Assembly: GCA_002415785.1 (NCBI GenBank)
Contig: DIAJ01000007.1
Span: 1-29,444 of the forward strand
Reading direction: 5' to 3'
DNA from: Flavobacteriales bacterium UBA5081
GTDB taxonomy: Bacteria; Bacteroidota; Bacteroidia; Flavobacteriales_E; Vicingaceae
DNA length: 29,444 nucleotides
Of the stretch, positions 14,525 through 22,877 are shown piece by piece; position 1 is the first letter of the stretch, and every line of letters begins with the position of its first letter. Made by a program: the position numbers and the translations under genes. Under the pieces are notes generated by a model, which was not told the origin of the DNA, did not search any database, and was given only the letters and a program-made list of their open reading frames with translations.

Positions 14525-15637
14525 ATGAAGACAAAGCTAATTGGCATAAGTTTATTGATTGTTATCTTCTCGGCTTGTTGCCGAGAAGATGATGATCCAC
14601 CTAAAATTAAAGAAGAGCCACCTGTTTCAGAGTATAACCCTACTCCCTACTCCTTACAGCTACCTTCTTATTTTAACTCAATTCCTGCTCCTTTCATTCC
14701 TGAGGACAACCCTTTAACTGTTGAAGGCATTGAACTAGGAAAAAAGTTATTTTATGAAAAAAAGCTATCCAAAAACAATCTCATGTCTTGCGGTAGCTGC
14801 CATAAACCACAGTTTGCTTTTAACGATAAAGATAATGCGCTAAGTATTGGAGTTGATGGCTTACCGGGAGTCAGAAATGCAATGCCATTATTTAACTTAG
14901 CTTGGGTGCCTGTGCAAAATTCCAGTTTTAATTGGCATGGCTCAGCAGAGAGTTTAGAGGATCAAGCTTTTGAACCGGTTACCAACCCATTAGAAATGGC
15001 TGAAACATGGCCTAACGTAGTTCAAAAACTTCAGAATGACTCTGAATATCCTAACTTATTTTTTTCAGCATTTGGCACTAAAACAATTGATTCTAACCTA
15101 GTGGTAAAAGCCATCGCACAATTTGAACGTACATTGATAAGTGGAAATAGTAGGTATGATAAGGAAGTTAGGATTCATAACAATAGAGCGGGTACGGCAA
15201 CTACATTAACTGCACAAGAAATGAATGGATTTGACCTATACATGTCTGAAAACAAAGGGGATTGTTTCCATTGTCATGGTGACCCGAATAATCCATTAAT
15301 GACAAACAATTCTTTTATTAACAATGGATTAGATGCTAATCCCGACTCCGGTTTAGCTCTGGTTACTAAAAATCCTAATGACATTGGGAAGTTTAGAACT
15401 CCATCGCTGAGAAACTTATTATTTACAGCTCCTTATATGCATAATGGTAGATTTGAGACATTAGAAGAAGTCGTTGACTTCTATGCAGATAATGTTCAAA
15501 GCTCTTCTACAATTGACCCTACAATGCTAAAACAAAGAAATTTAAACCCTCAAGAAAGGCGTGATTTAGTAGCTTTCTTAAAAACTATGACAGACAGTAG
15601 TTTTGTGCAAAATCCTGCTTATTTACCCAATCCTTAA
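14525..15637 (+). CDS. mbnH: MbnH-like diheme cytochrome c peroxidase lipoprotein 1
   Basis: 370 residues, lipoprotein signal IVIFSACC (Cys18), then an acidic linker. Heme 1 is bound by CGSCH at 89-93, heme 2 by CFHCH at 247-251. The MauG/bacterial peroxidase pattern is complete: FAFND after heme 1, RNAMPLFNLAW, FNWHGSAESLEDQ, the NPLEM motif (154-158) carrying the conserved glutamate, SRYD, and RTPSLRNLLFTAPYMHNG. It should sit in the outer membrane facing the periplasm and use peroxide to oxidise a protein substrate, probably the MbnP-like protein upstream. Family is certain; partner is inferred from adjacency. Confidence 0.9.
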   Translation: MKTKLIGISLLIVIFSACCREDDDPPKIKEEPPVSEYNPTPYSLQLPSYFNSIPAPFIPEDNPLTVEGIELGKKLFYEKKLSKNNLMSCGSCHKPQFAFNDKDNALSIGVDGLPGVRNAMPLFNLAWVPVQNSSFNWHGSAESLEDQAFEPVTNPLEMAETWPNVVQKLQNDSEYPNLFFSAFGTKTIDSNLVVKAIAQFERTLISGNSRYDKEVRIHNNRAGTATTLTAQEMNGFDLYMSENKGDCFHCHGDPNNPLMTNNSFINNGLDANPDSGLALVTKNPNDIGKFRTPSLRNLLFTAPYMHNGRFETLEEVVDFYADNVQSSSTIDPTMLKQRNLNPQERRDLVAFLKTMTDSSFVQNPAYLPNP

Positions 15638-15648
15638 AGTTTAAACCT

Positions 15649-16712
15649 ATGAAAGTAAAAAAGTAATCATCCTCTTTGCATTGTTCCTCGGATTATTCAA
15701 TGCTTGCCGAAAAGAGGATTCACCCCCCGAAATCCGACCATCGCAAACCAACAACAATGGTGCGCCAACACCTTATTCGCTTCAACTACCTGCTCACTTT
15801 AATTTACTTCCGCCTCCCAACATTCCTGATGACAATCCACTAACTGTTGAAGGAGTTGAATTGGGCAAAAAACTCTATTACGAAAAGAAACTTTCTCAAG
15901 GTGGCCCTTTTGAAGGGAGAGCTTGTGCTTCTTGTCACTTACAATCTAAAAGCTTTTACTCCAATAGTCCATTTTCTATGGAAGTTATTCCACACTTTAA
16001 CCTCGCCTGGAGTAATCAATTTTTATGGGAAGGAAAAATTAGAGGAAGTTTAGAAGATGTTATGCTTTTTGAAGTGAACGACTTCTTTGAAGCTGATTTA
16101 TCGGCAATTCGAGAAGATGCCAAATACCAACAACTATACGCCAACGCTTTTACAGATGATAGTATTAACTCTAAAAATACGGCTTATGCACTTGCTCAGT
16201 TTTTTAGAACAATGATTAGCGCCAATAGTCGCTATGATAACTATCTTAAAATGCTATGGGGAGGAAATGTAGAAGGAGCAAAACTTTCCAATCAAGAAAT
16301 GAGAGGCATGGAAATATACTTAAATGAAGGTAAGGGTGACTGTTTTCACTGTCACGGTGGATTAGACAACCCTCTTTTAACCAATAATGCTTACGTAAAT
16401 AATGGCTTAGACCAGTTTCCGGATTCCGGATTGGCAAAGTATACAAAAAGAGCTGAAGATTTGGGAAAGTTTAAAACACCATCATTAAGAAACCTACTTT
16501 TTACAGCGCCATTTATGCACGACGGACGATTTGTAACCTTAGAAGAAGTTGTTGACTTTTATGCCGATGAAGTTGTACTTAACTCACCAAACATCGATGG
16601 TAATATGTTAAAAGTAAGAAGGCTAAACCGGCAGGAAAGAAGCGATTTAGTTGCCTTTCTAAAAGCTATGACAGATAGTAGTTACACACAAAATCCGGCT
16701 TTTATGCCGTAG
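15649..16712 (+). CDS. MbnH-like diheme peroxidase 2, one-base frameshift in signal peptide
   Basis: A paralogue of the preceding gene. The intact frame covers 15681-16712 (TTG start, LFLGLFNAC...). The ATG at 15649 opens MKVKK and then hits TAA. Adding one A to the six-A run at 15657-15662 would join it to give MKVKKVIILFALFLGLFNAC, a perfect lipoprotein signal. So either a base was lost or miscalled, or the reading depends on slippage. Heme sites are CASCH and CFHCH (residues 82-86 and 221-225 counted from the TTG). Compared with paralogue 1 the region after heme 1 is shortened, and NPLEM is replaced by NDFFE. C-terminal TAPFMHDG and LEEVVDFYADE are kept. Convergent with the flavoprotein gene, overlapping it by 11 bases. 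Confidence 0.8.
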
Positions 16713-18270
16713 TGTTTCGCATATCTGAATTCTTACTCATTTCACGCATTTTTGCACGATTTTGGTTCTTCTCAGAATGCATGGTTATTGTATGTAATGG
16801 CAAGATCTCGCCATCAACTGTTCGTTTATAACACTTTAACTTGTCTTTGAAAATGGAAGATTTATACACCGACTTACCTAACAACATACGAACACATTCT
16901 TGAACCCCCTCAACAATCGATGGGTGTGGGTGAATCATGTGAGCTAACTCTTCTATTCCTTTATTCATATACATTAATAAAGAAACTGCTTGAATTGCAC
17001 TTGAAGCATGCTCTCCAATAGCACGCATCCCCAGAATCTTCATATCATCATCATCTGAAACAATAATTTTAAAGAATCCGTTGGTTTTACGCATGGCAAT
17101 CGCCCTAGCAATTGTAGAATAATCCACTTTAGAAACTCTAATAGGAATCTGTAGCTCTTCTGCCTGTTGCTCATTAACTCCTACTGCAGCTACTTCAGGG
17201 CTTAAAAACATAATGGTAGATATGTTTTCATAATGAATCGGTTTAACCGGGAAATCGGCAAACATTTTAACAACAGCATGACGCGCCTCTCGCTCGCCTA
17301 CATTAACCAAAGCCAAATGTCCTGAAACATCACCTACTGCATAAATATGAGGCACATTAGTTCTTGTATCTTCATCGCCAATATGCACACCTCTTTGACT
17401 CATTTGAACATTGGCATTATCTAAGTTCAAATTATCGATATTAGGAACTCGACCAATGGACAACATTGCCTTTTCAACCTGAATCACCTCATGGCTTCCA
17501 TCGCTATTCTCAATTTCGTATTCTACATGATCTCCATTATTATCCATGCGAACTAATTGAGCTCCACGGTGAATAACTACGCCATTCTCCTCTAAACTAG
17601 TGGCCACCACATCAGCAACATCCTCGTCTTCAAATGGTAGAATTCGCTCAGCACGATCAATTAAGTGTACCTTCGTTTGACCGAAGTTGGAGAACATAGT
17701 AGCAAACTCACAACCTATTACTCCGGCACCTAAAATCACCATACTTTTAGGAAACTGCTCTAAGTGAAGTATACCATCAGAGGTTAAGATTGTCTTTTCG
17801 TCTACTTGAATATCTTTTAATGTACGCGGTCTGCTACCTGTAGCAATGATTATATTATCAGCATAAATGCTAAAAGAACTCCCATCGGCTTTACTGATTA
17901 AAACTTCATGATCTGAAATAAAGCTCGCCTGTCCTTTTTCATAATTTATTAAACCGGTTTCTGAATGAATAATTCTAAGGTGACAAGAAAGTTGAAATTT
18001 ACGTTCAAAAAGAGCTTCATCAATCACCTCTTTTACTTTTGAAAAAGGCAAATCAATTCGCTTATCTTGACCTATTTCATCTTTTACCGTTTTAATTTTA
18101 TTCGAAAGCTCCCACATGGTTTTTGAAGCCAAAGCGCCATCGTAAATTCCATAGCCCCCTAATTTATCACGTTCTACAAGTAATACTTTTTTCCCGAAAT
18201 CAATTGCGCGCATTGCTGCGGCATAGCCTGCAGGCCCGCCACCAATTACACATAAATCGTACTTGTCCAT
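16702..18270 (-). CDS. Lipoamide-dehydrogenase/transhydrogenase-fold flavoprotein lacking redox cysteines
   Basis: 522 residues. FAD-binding GGGPAGYAAA is at 10-19, NAD(P)-binding GAGVIGCEFATMF in the middle, the second FAD contact is HIYAVGDVSG, and the dimerisation domain contains HPHPSIVEGVQE (447-458), where the catalytic His and Glu of the family are kept. The redox loop, normally GGTCLNVGCIPSK, reads GGYGIYDGALASK (38-50): both cysteines are gone (Gly41, Ala46). It therefore cannot run the disulphide chemistry of lipoamide dehydrogenase. Transhydrogenases of the SthA type also have a modified loop, so an NAD(P)H-oxidising or transhydrogenase role is possible. The C-terminal ~45 residues are an unusual basic extension. 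Single gene, no dehydrogenase subunits nearby. Confidence 0.8.
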   Translation of the reverse strand: MDKYDLCVIGGGPAGYAAAMRAIDFGKKVLLVERDKLGGYGIYDGALASKTMWELSNKIKTVKDEIGQDKRIDLPFSKVKEVIDEALFERKFQLSCHLRIIHSETGLINYEKGQASFISDHEVLISKADGSSFSIYADNIIIATGSRPRTLKDIQVDEKTILTSDGILHLEQFPKSMVILGAGVIGCEFATMFSNFGQTKVHLIDRAERILPFEDEDVADVVATSLEENGVVIHRGAQLVRMDNNGDHVEYEIENSDGSHEVIQVEKAMLSIGRVPNIDNLNLDNANVQMSQRGVHIGDEDTRTNVPHIYAVGDVSGHLALVNVGEREARHAVVKMFADFPVKPIHYENISTIMFLSPEVAAVGVNEQQAEELQIPIRVSKVDYSTIARAIAMRKTNGFFKIIVSDDDDMKILGMRAIGEHASSAIQAVSLLMYMNKGIEELAHMIHPHPSIVEGVQECVRMLLGKSVYKSSIFKDKLKCYKRTVDGEILPLHTITMHSEKNQNRAKMREMSKNSDMRNTTA

Positions 18271-18316
18271 AAGCTATTTTTACGACTAGGCTGTTCTAAA
18301 TTTCTTTGCAATATAA

Positions 18317-18324
18317 CAAATTTA
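18317..18324 (-). promoter_or_regulatory. Possible -7 element TAAATTTG for the flavoprotein gene
   Basis: Exact TAnnTTTG match on the minus strand 46 nt upstream of the ATG at 18270, downstream of the FKBP-operon terminator. No convincing -33 element is visible. Confidence 0.3.
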
Positions 18325-18385
18325 AGAAAGCTTTTTACTTTATTAAACATTATTCTACAAAGCTTTAACATTAATATGTGAACAA

Positions 18386-18419
18386 AAAAATCCCCGTTCA
18401 GTTCACTGAAACGGGGATT
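18386..18419 (-). terminator. Rho-independent terminator of the nrnA-gldI-FKBP operon
   Basis: A 9-10 bp GC-rich stem (ATCCCCGTT ... AAACGGGGAT) with a loop of about ten bases, followed on the minus strand by a run of seven T. It lies 23 nt after the stop of the last FKBP gene. An A/T tract on both sides could allow weak action in the other direction, but no plus-strand gene arrives there. Confidence 0.9.
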
Positions 18420-18442
18420 TAATTTTAAAGATCTATTTTGAT

Positions 18443-19375
18443 TTACTCTGCATCAATCACTTCAATCAACTCAACTTCAAATACTAAAGTTGAAAATGGC
18501 TTAATCGGACCTCTAGGATTAGGGTTAGCTCCATAAGCTAAATCAGAAGGAATAATTAAAGTTGCTTTACCACCTTCTTTCATCATTGCAATTCCTTGAT
18601 CCCAACCTGGAATAACTTGTCCTGCTCCTAATGTAAATTCAAATGGTGCGTAAGGTTCTCTTCTCTCATCGTATAAACCTTGCTCTTGAGCAGCTTCTTT
18701 AACGCTTGTATCAAAGTAGGTTCCATCTAACAACATCCCCTTGTAATGTACTTTTACCTTTTTGCCGGCTTCTGCCTGTTTTCCGTTTCCTTTCTTTTTA
18801 GAAATAAATATCAAACCGCTTTCGGTTGGTGTTTCTGTAATGTTATTTTCTTCTAAATAGGCTTGACGTTGTGCAATTTCTGCCTCTAATTGAGCTTGTT
18901 GTGCTTTTTGCTGAGCTGCTTCTATCTCTTCCATTGACTGAACCCCCTTTACTTTAACAGTAAACTTCAAAATACTTGAAGGCTTGATAAAATCCGGTAA
19001 TTGTGGCATTTGAGCTGTCTTTAAGAAAAAACTGTCAGCGCTAATAATCATAGAAGCTGAATCACCTGCATTCATACCAATAAAAGCTCCCATAATATCA
19101 CCAACATAAGCAGCTTCTGAAACTTGTAATTGTACATCTTGCCCTGAAGTACGACTATCCATCAATACAGAATCATTTTCTGTTGTGTAAACCATTGACA
19201 TTTTAACTACATCACCTACTTGAACTGTTCTTCCGGTGTCGTTATTTTCATGATACTGTACGTAAAGATTCTCTTCTACTTTCTCATACCCCGGGTATTT
19301 ACCGGCTTTTTGTCCACAAGATACCAAAACGGCTCCTGTTAAAATTGCTGTTAATGCAATGTTCAATTTTTTCAT
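18443..19375 (-). CDS. FKBP-type peptidyl-prolyl isomerase lipoprotein, two-domain
   Basis: 310 residues, lipobox AVLVSC (Cys20). Residues ~45-148 are a degenerate FKBP-like domain (VQVGDVVKMSMVYTTEND, MGAFIGMNAGDSASMIISAD). A Gln/Glu/Ala-rich helix (~150-185) links it to a full C-terminal FKBP domain with VKVHYKGMLLDGTYFDTS, FTLGAGQVIPGWDQGIAMMKEGGKATLIIP, LAYGAN and FSTLVFEVELIEV. The aromatic pocket residues Y, F, W of active FKBPs are present in the C-terminal domain. Expected in the outer membrane, folding proline-containing envelope proteins. Last gene of the operon; its ATG overlaps the stop of the previous FKBP gene as ATGA. Confidence 0.9.
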   Translation of the reverse strand: MKKLNIALTAILTGAVLVSCGQKAGKYPGYEKVEENLYVQYHENNDTGRTVQVGDVVKMSMVYTTENDSVLMDSRTSGQDVQLQVSEAAYVGDIMGAFIGMNAGDSASMIISADSFFLKTAQMPQLPDFIKPSSILKFTVKVKGVQSMEEIEAAQQKAQQAQLEAEIAQRQAYLEENNITETPTESGLIFISKKKGNGKQAEAGKKVKVHYKGMLLDGTYFDTSVKEAAQEQGLYDERREPYAPFEFTLGAGQVIPGWDQGIAMMKEGGKATLIIPSDLAYGANPNPRGPIKPFSTLVFEVELIEVIDAE

Positions 19376-20214
19376 TTTTTTTCGATTACTTTTTTAATTT
19401 CAACATCAAATATTACTGCTGTATATGGCGGCACAATTCCGGCCAAAGAGCCCTCGCTGCCAAATGCGCGCTGCGAAGGTAATATAATTTTCACGCTTTC
19501 TCCTTCTCTCAATCCACTTAATCCTATATGCATCCCATCAATTAACTGATACTCTTTACCATAATTAAAAGTTGGAGTCAGTCCTTTTTCATAGGTATCT
19601 TCAAAAACATAGCCGTCAACAAATGAACCTTTGTAATCGATACTTACTGAACTACCATAGCTAATAGAATCTCCTTCAGGGTTTCGCTTATTAATGATTC
19701 GGTAAATACCATCCAATGTATCCATTTTTCCATCAAACCGCTTTAAGTACTTCTTTAAAGCAGCCTGTTCATCAATTTCTCTTTTAGAAATTAATTTCTT
19801 TTTCTCCAAATCAGCTTCTTGAGTTGATAAAACTTTCTTTAATCTAAAATAAAAAAGCAAATCACCTTCATTACTTTTAGCCGGTCCATAAAAACGATAT
19901 AACTTATTAAAGTAATTTCTTTTGAGCTTAAAGCAAGCAGAATCCCCTGCTCTCATTTTCATAAAAGCACTATCTAATGATGATTTTTTTATTGGAAAAA
20001 AATAAGCGTAGTCCGGAACATAATGCAAAGTATCCTTCTTGCTATCGGTAATTACTAAATTGAGTAGAATTACATCTCCGGTTTTAGGTAACTCTCCTTC
20101 ACCAAATTGGATGTACTTAAAATCAACCTCTGAATTTATTGAAGTGAATTCTTGCGGTTCAGGCGACTGACATGCCCAAAAAAATATTGCAAGTAGCCAA
20201 TAGTACTTTTTCAT
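19372..20214 (-). CDS. FKBP-like lipoprotein, divergent
   Basis: 280 residues, lipobox FFWAC (Cys15). Same plan as its downstream paralogue: an N-terminal FKBP-like segment (TGDVILLNLVITDSKKD, SAFMKMRAGDSACFKL), a Lys/Glu-rich linker (~130-155), and a C-terminal FKBP domain (VSIDYKGSFVDGYVFEDTYE, QLIDGMHIGLSGLREGESVKIILPSQRAFG, YTAVIFDVEIKKV). The pocket tryptophan (usually IPGWD) is replaced by DGMHI, so isomerase activity may be weak and the role mainly chaperone. Its start and stop codons overlap those of both neighbours as ATGA, indicating coupled translation. Confidence 0.85.
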   Translation of the reverse strand: MKKYYWLLAIFFWACQSPEPQEFTSINSEVDFKYIQFGEGELPKTGDVILLNLVITDSKKDTLHYVPDYAYFFPIKKSSLDSAFMKMRAGDSACFKLKRNYFNKLYRFYGPAKSNEGDLLFYFRLKKVLSTQEADLEKKKLISKREIDEQAALKKYLKRFDGKMDTLDGIYRIINKRNPEGDSISYGSSVSIDYKGSFVDGYVFEDTYEKGLTPTFNYGKEYQLIDGMHIGLSGLREGESVKIILPSQRAFGSEGSLAGIVPPYTAVIFDVEIKKVIEKK

Positions 20215-20735
20215 CTTTTAGCCAATAAATGCAAATCGTAAACTAAAGTTGATTGAGGAGGAATAGCCGCTTGATCCCCTGTAATTCCATGAGCTAAATG
20301 CGCTGGTAAAATAAAAATTGCTTTATCTCCAACGCTCATGTATTTCACCCCTTCGTGCAAACCACTTTCTACATCGTCAAAGTCAACCGCAAAGTGTTCA
20401 GAACGTTCTGTGTCTGTTTTATATAACAAATCACCATTTATTAAACTCAACTTATATTGAATAACAGCTATATCACCTGACTTTAAAGTATCACCATCAG
20501 CATGTTCGTAAATGTGATAGCGCAAGCCGGTTCCACTTCTCATAAAGTCTTTTCCTAAGCTATCAATATAAGTCTCAATTTGTGCATTCTCCCTCTTTAA
20601 AAATGCCCGATGTGTTTCTACCATTACTGAATCATACTCTCGTTTTGTAGTAAAGGGCAGCTCTTTCTTTTGCTCTTTATTCGATTGACATTGTAGAAGC
20701 TGTAAAAGAAATACAATTGTTAATAAAACTTTCAT
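20211..20735 (-). CDS. gldI: GldI-like FKBP-type lipoprotein isomerase
   Basis: 174 residues from ATG 20735, two bases after the nrnA stop, giving MKVLLTIVFLLQLLQC with lipobox Cys16; an ATG 24 bases upstream, inside nrnA, is the alternative. One FKBP domain occupies ~75-174: TGLRYHIYEHADGDTLKSGD, IQYKLSLINGDLLYKT, SGLHEGVKYMSVGDKAIFILPAHLAHG and PPQSTLVYDLHL. Length, lipoprotein start and position after an nrnA-type gene agree with GldI, the isomerase required for gliding and type IX secretion in Flavobacterium. The assignment to GldI rather than another FKBP lipoprotein is likely but not proven. Confidence 0.7.
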   Translation of the reverse strand: MKVLLTIVFLLQLLQCQSNKEQKKELPFTTKREYDSVMVETHRAFLKRENAQIETYIDSLGKDFMRSGTGLRYHIYEHADGDTLKSGDIAVIQYKLSLINGDLLYKTDTERSEHFAVDFDDVESGLHEGVKYMSVGDKAIFILPAHLAHGITGDQAAIPPQSTLVYDLHLLAKR

Positions 20736-20736
20736 A

Positions 20737-21753
20737 CTAAGCGTTAAGATCCTTTTCATAGTTAGGCATGATTTCTTCTAACTTTTTAACTGTTTGTTCT
20801 AAATTGTAATCACTTAATCCACCGGCGGCATTTAAATGTCCTCCCCCATTAAAATATTTTGCAGCAATTTCATTTACTTTAAAGTCGCCCTTAGAGCGGA
20901 AAGACATTTTTATTTTTTTATCCTTTTCGGTTATGAGGATAGACATCACTACACTTTTTATACTTAATGGAAAATTTACCAAACCCTCTGTATCTCCTCT
21001 TTGGAAGTTAAATCGCTGAAGATCTTTTTCACTCAATGCTATTATCGCCGCTTTGAATTTAGGATAAAGCTTTAGTCGTTGATTTAAAGCAAAGCCGAGC
21101 AATTTCAATCGATCAGCTGAATAGCTATCAAACACACTTTGATGAATTAAAGCAGGCTGAACTCCCAAAGAAATTAATTCTGCTGCAATTTGATGTGTCC
21201 TAGCCGAAGTAGATGAAAAACGAAAAGAACCTGTATCCGTCAAAATTCCGGTGTAAACCGCTTGAGCAAAGGCTAAATTCATCCATTTTTTTCCAGAGAT
21301 TTTTTCGCAAAACTCAAAGACTAATTCGGCTGTCGATGAAGCCTTGGTGTCTGATAGCTGAAAATGAGGAAAGCTATCCGGTTCTTGATGATGATCAATA
21401 TTTATCAAAAAGGCTTTGCTATTTGCTTCTACTACTTTTTGCATTCCCTCTCCCACTCTGCTAAGGGTGTTAAAGTCTAAACAAAAAATAATGTCTGAAG
21501 AGTCCAATTGTTTAGTCGCCTCTTCATTGATTTTATCAAATGGAATAATTTCATCAAAACCAGGCAACCAATTTAAAAAATCCGGTGCTTCATCGGGCGT
21601 TACAACTTTTGCTTGATGACCTAGATGTTTTAAATAGTGCCAAATGGCCAAAGAAGAACCAATTGAATCTCCATCCGGTGATCGATGTGAAATGATGGTA
21701 ATTTTTTTCTTTTTCCCTAACAATTGCTCCTCAACATTTCGCCAATTCGTCAT
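20737..21753 (-). CDS. nrnA: DHH/DHHA1 phosphoesterase, NrnA-like
   Basis: 338 residues. The motifs of DHH-family nanoRNase/pAp phosphatase are all present: SHRSPDGDSIGSSLA (about 22-36), FCLDFN, NIDHHQEP (DHH motif, about 119-126), DTGSFRFSSTSART, and the DHHA1 substrate motif FNGGGHLNAAGG. It degrades di- to penta-ribonucleotides to mononucleotides and/or dephosphorylates 3'-phosphoadenosine 5'-phosphate. It heads the operon with the three FKBP lipoproteins, an arrangement I know from flavobacteria, although no functional link to gliding is established. Confidence 0.93.
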   Translation of the reverse strand: MTNWRNVEEQLLGKKKKITIISHRSPDGDSIGSSLAIWHYLKHLGHQAKVVTPDEAPDFLNWLPGFDEIIPFDKINEEATKQLDSSDIIFCLDFNTLSRVGEGMQKVVEANSKAFLINIDHHQEPDSFPHFQLSDTKASSTAELVFEFCEKISGKKWMNLAFAQAVYTGILTDTGSFRFSSTSARTHQIAAELISLGVQPALIHQSVFDSYSADRLKLLGFALNQRLKLYPKFKAAIIALSEKDLQRFNFQRGDTEGLVNFPLSIKSVVMSILITEKDKKIKMSFRSKGDFKVNEIAAKYFNGGGHLNAAGGLSDYNLEQTVKKLEEIMPNYEKDLNA

Positions 21754-21775
21754 CTTTATTTTTTTATTGAAGTTT

Positions 21776-21783
21776 CAAAAATA
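21776..21783 (-). promoter_or_regulatory. Possible -7 element TATTTTTG for nrnA operon
   Basis: Exact TAnnTTTG match on the minus strand, ending 22 bases before the nrnA ATG, which would give a short leader. AT-rich context makes chance matches common and no -33 element is clear. On the opposite strand a TAGATTTG lies at 21812-21819, about 190 nt before dps. Confidence 0.3.
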
Positions 21784-22005
21784 CGCATTCCCATAGAGTG
21801 CATAAACCACCTAGATTTGTTTTAAATATCGCTTGTATGAATATTTTCACACTAATCTTTTTCCCTGTGCAAACAATTCCACAAGCTGAAACAATATTTA
21901 AAGTCACTTTTTAACCATCTTTCTATAAATCAAAACAAAAGACTATTTGATAGAAGATGGCATATTTATAGAACTAAATTGTGCGAATTCAAAAAAGAGA
22001 AAAAA

Positions 22006-22524
22006 ATGAAAGCAGTAGAAGAACTAGAGTTAAATAACCAAGATCATTATAAATTAAAAATGGATATCGGAATCGATCAAGATAGCCGTCAAAATATTGC
22101 CAACGGTCTTTCTCAAATTCTTGCCGATTCTTATTGCTTAATGATTATGATGCACAACTATCACTGGAATGTGCGTGGTAAAAACTTCAGACAAATACAC
22201 TTGCTTACAGAAGAGCAATATGAAGAGATATTTGGAGCGATTGACGAGATTGCTGAGAGAATCCGCTCATTAGGTTTTTTGGCTCCTGGTTCATTAAAAG
22301 AATTTTCAGATTTATCTCATATTGATGAGCCCAACAGTAAAGCAACAGAAAACGAAATGTTAGCACATTTACTAAAAGGTCATGAACACATTGCTAAGCA
22401 CGCAAGAAAAATTATTGCCATGGCAGATGATGTCGATGATGAAGCTACGGCTGATTTACTCACTGAAAGAGTTGAAGTACACGAAAAGTCTGCTTGGATG
22501 CTTAGAAGTATGTTAGAAGAATAA
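22006..22524 (+). CDS. dps: Dps family DNA-binding ferritin-like protein
   Basis: 172 residues from ATG 22006, preceded by a purine-rich stretch; the TTG at 21979 is an artificial extension. Ferroxidase-site motifs are visible: MMHNYHWNVRGKNFRQIH (the two His) and EEQYEEIFGAIDEIAERIR (Asp and Glu), about residues 42-82, followed by GHEHIAKHARKII and RVEVHEKSAWMLRSMLEE. Dps forms a 12-subunit shell that oxidises iron with hydrogen peroxide and protects DNA. First gene of a run of stress/envelope genes on the plus strand. Confidence 0.95.
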   Translation: MKAVEELELNNQDHYKLKMDIGIDQDSRQNIANGLSQILADSYCLMIMMHNYHWNVRGKNFRQIHLLTEEQYEEIFGAIDEIAERIRSLGFLAPGSLKEFSDLSHIDEPNSKATENEMLAHLLKGHEHIAKHARKIIAMADDVDDEATADLLTERVEVHEKSAWMLRSMLEE

Positions 22525-22568
22525 AGACAAAATAAATCCCTTTTACAGGGTATCCAAATCAAAATATT

Positions 22569-22874
22569 ATGAATAAAAAACAGAACTACGACACACTTTC
22601 ACAAGCAATTAACGCTTTAAAAGATAGAGGATTCGATAAAGATGTAGAAATTATTGATGAAAAAAATATTCGAATCGGAGACAAAAAGTTCGAAGATAAG
22701 GATATAGAAATTAAAGAGTTTCATCGGTTTGAAGGAATGAGCAATCCGGCAGATATGTCGATTGTGTATGCAATAAGTTCTAAAAGTGGAGAAAAAGGAC
22801 TTTTAGCTGACGCATATGGTGCTGACGCATCAGTAAAGATTGCCAAGTTTTTGAAAAACGTTTCAATGGATTAA
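22569..22874 (+). CDS. Small conserved Bacteroidota protein
   Basis: 101 residues: YDTLSQAINALKDRGFDKDVEI, then IRIGDKKFEDKDIEIKEFHRFEGMSNPADMSIVYAISS, GEKGLLADAYGADAS. I recognise a family of about 100 residues with the core (F/Y)DTLS-A---L--RG ... FEGM-(N/D)P-D-S--YAI ... G-KG---DAYG. Members are often mislabelled phosphoribosylpyrophosphate synthetase, but there is no PRPP-binding loop. No known function. Follows dps by 44 nt and precedes the next gene by 3 nt, so it is probably part of the same stress transcript. Confidence 0.75.
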   Translation: MNKKQNYDTLSQAINALKDRGFDKDVEIIDEKNIRIGDKKFEDKDIEIKEFHRFEGMSNPADMSIVYAISSKSGEKGLLADAYGADASVKIAKFLKNVSMD

Positions 22875-22877
22875 ATT

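Noticed and set aside
22569..22874. Phosphoribosylpyrophosphate synthetase label for the 101-residue protein
   Set aside because: It is far too short and lacks the PRPP-binding loop; the label is a propagated misannotation.
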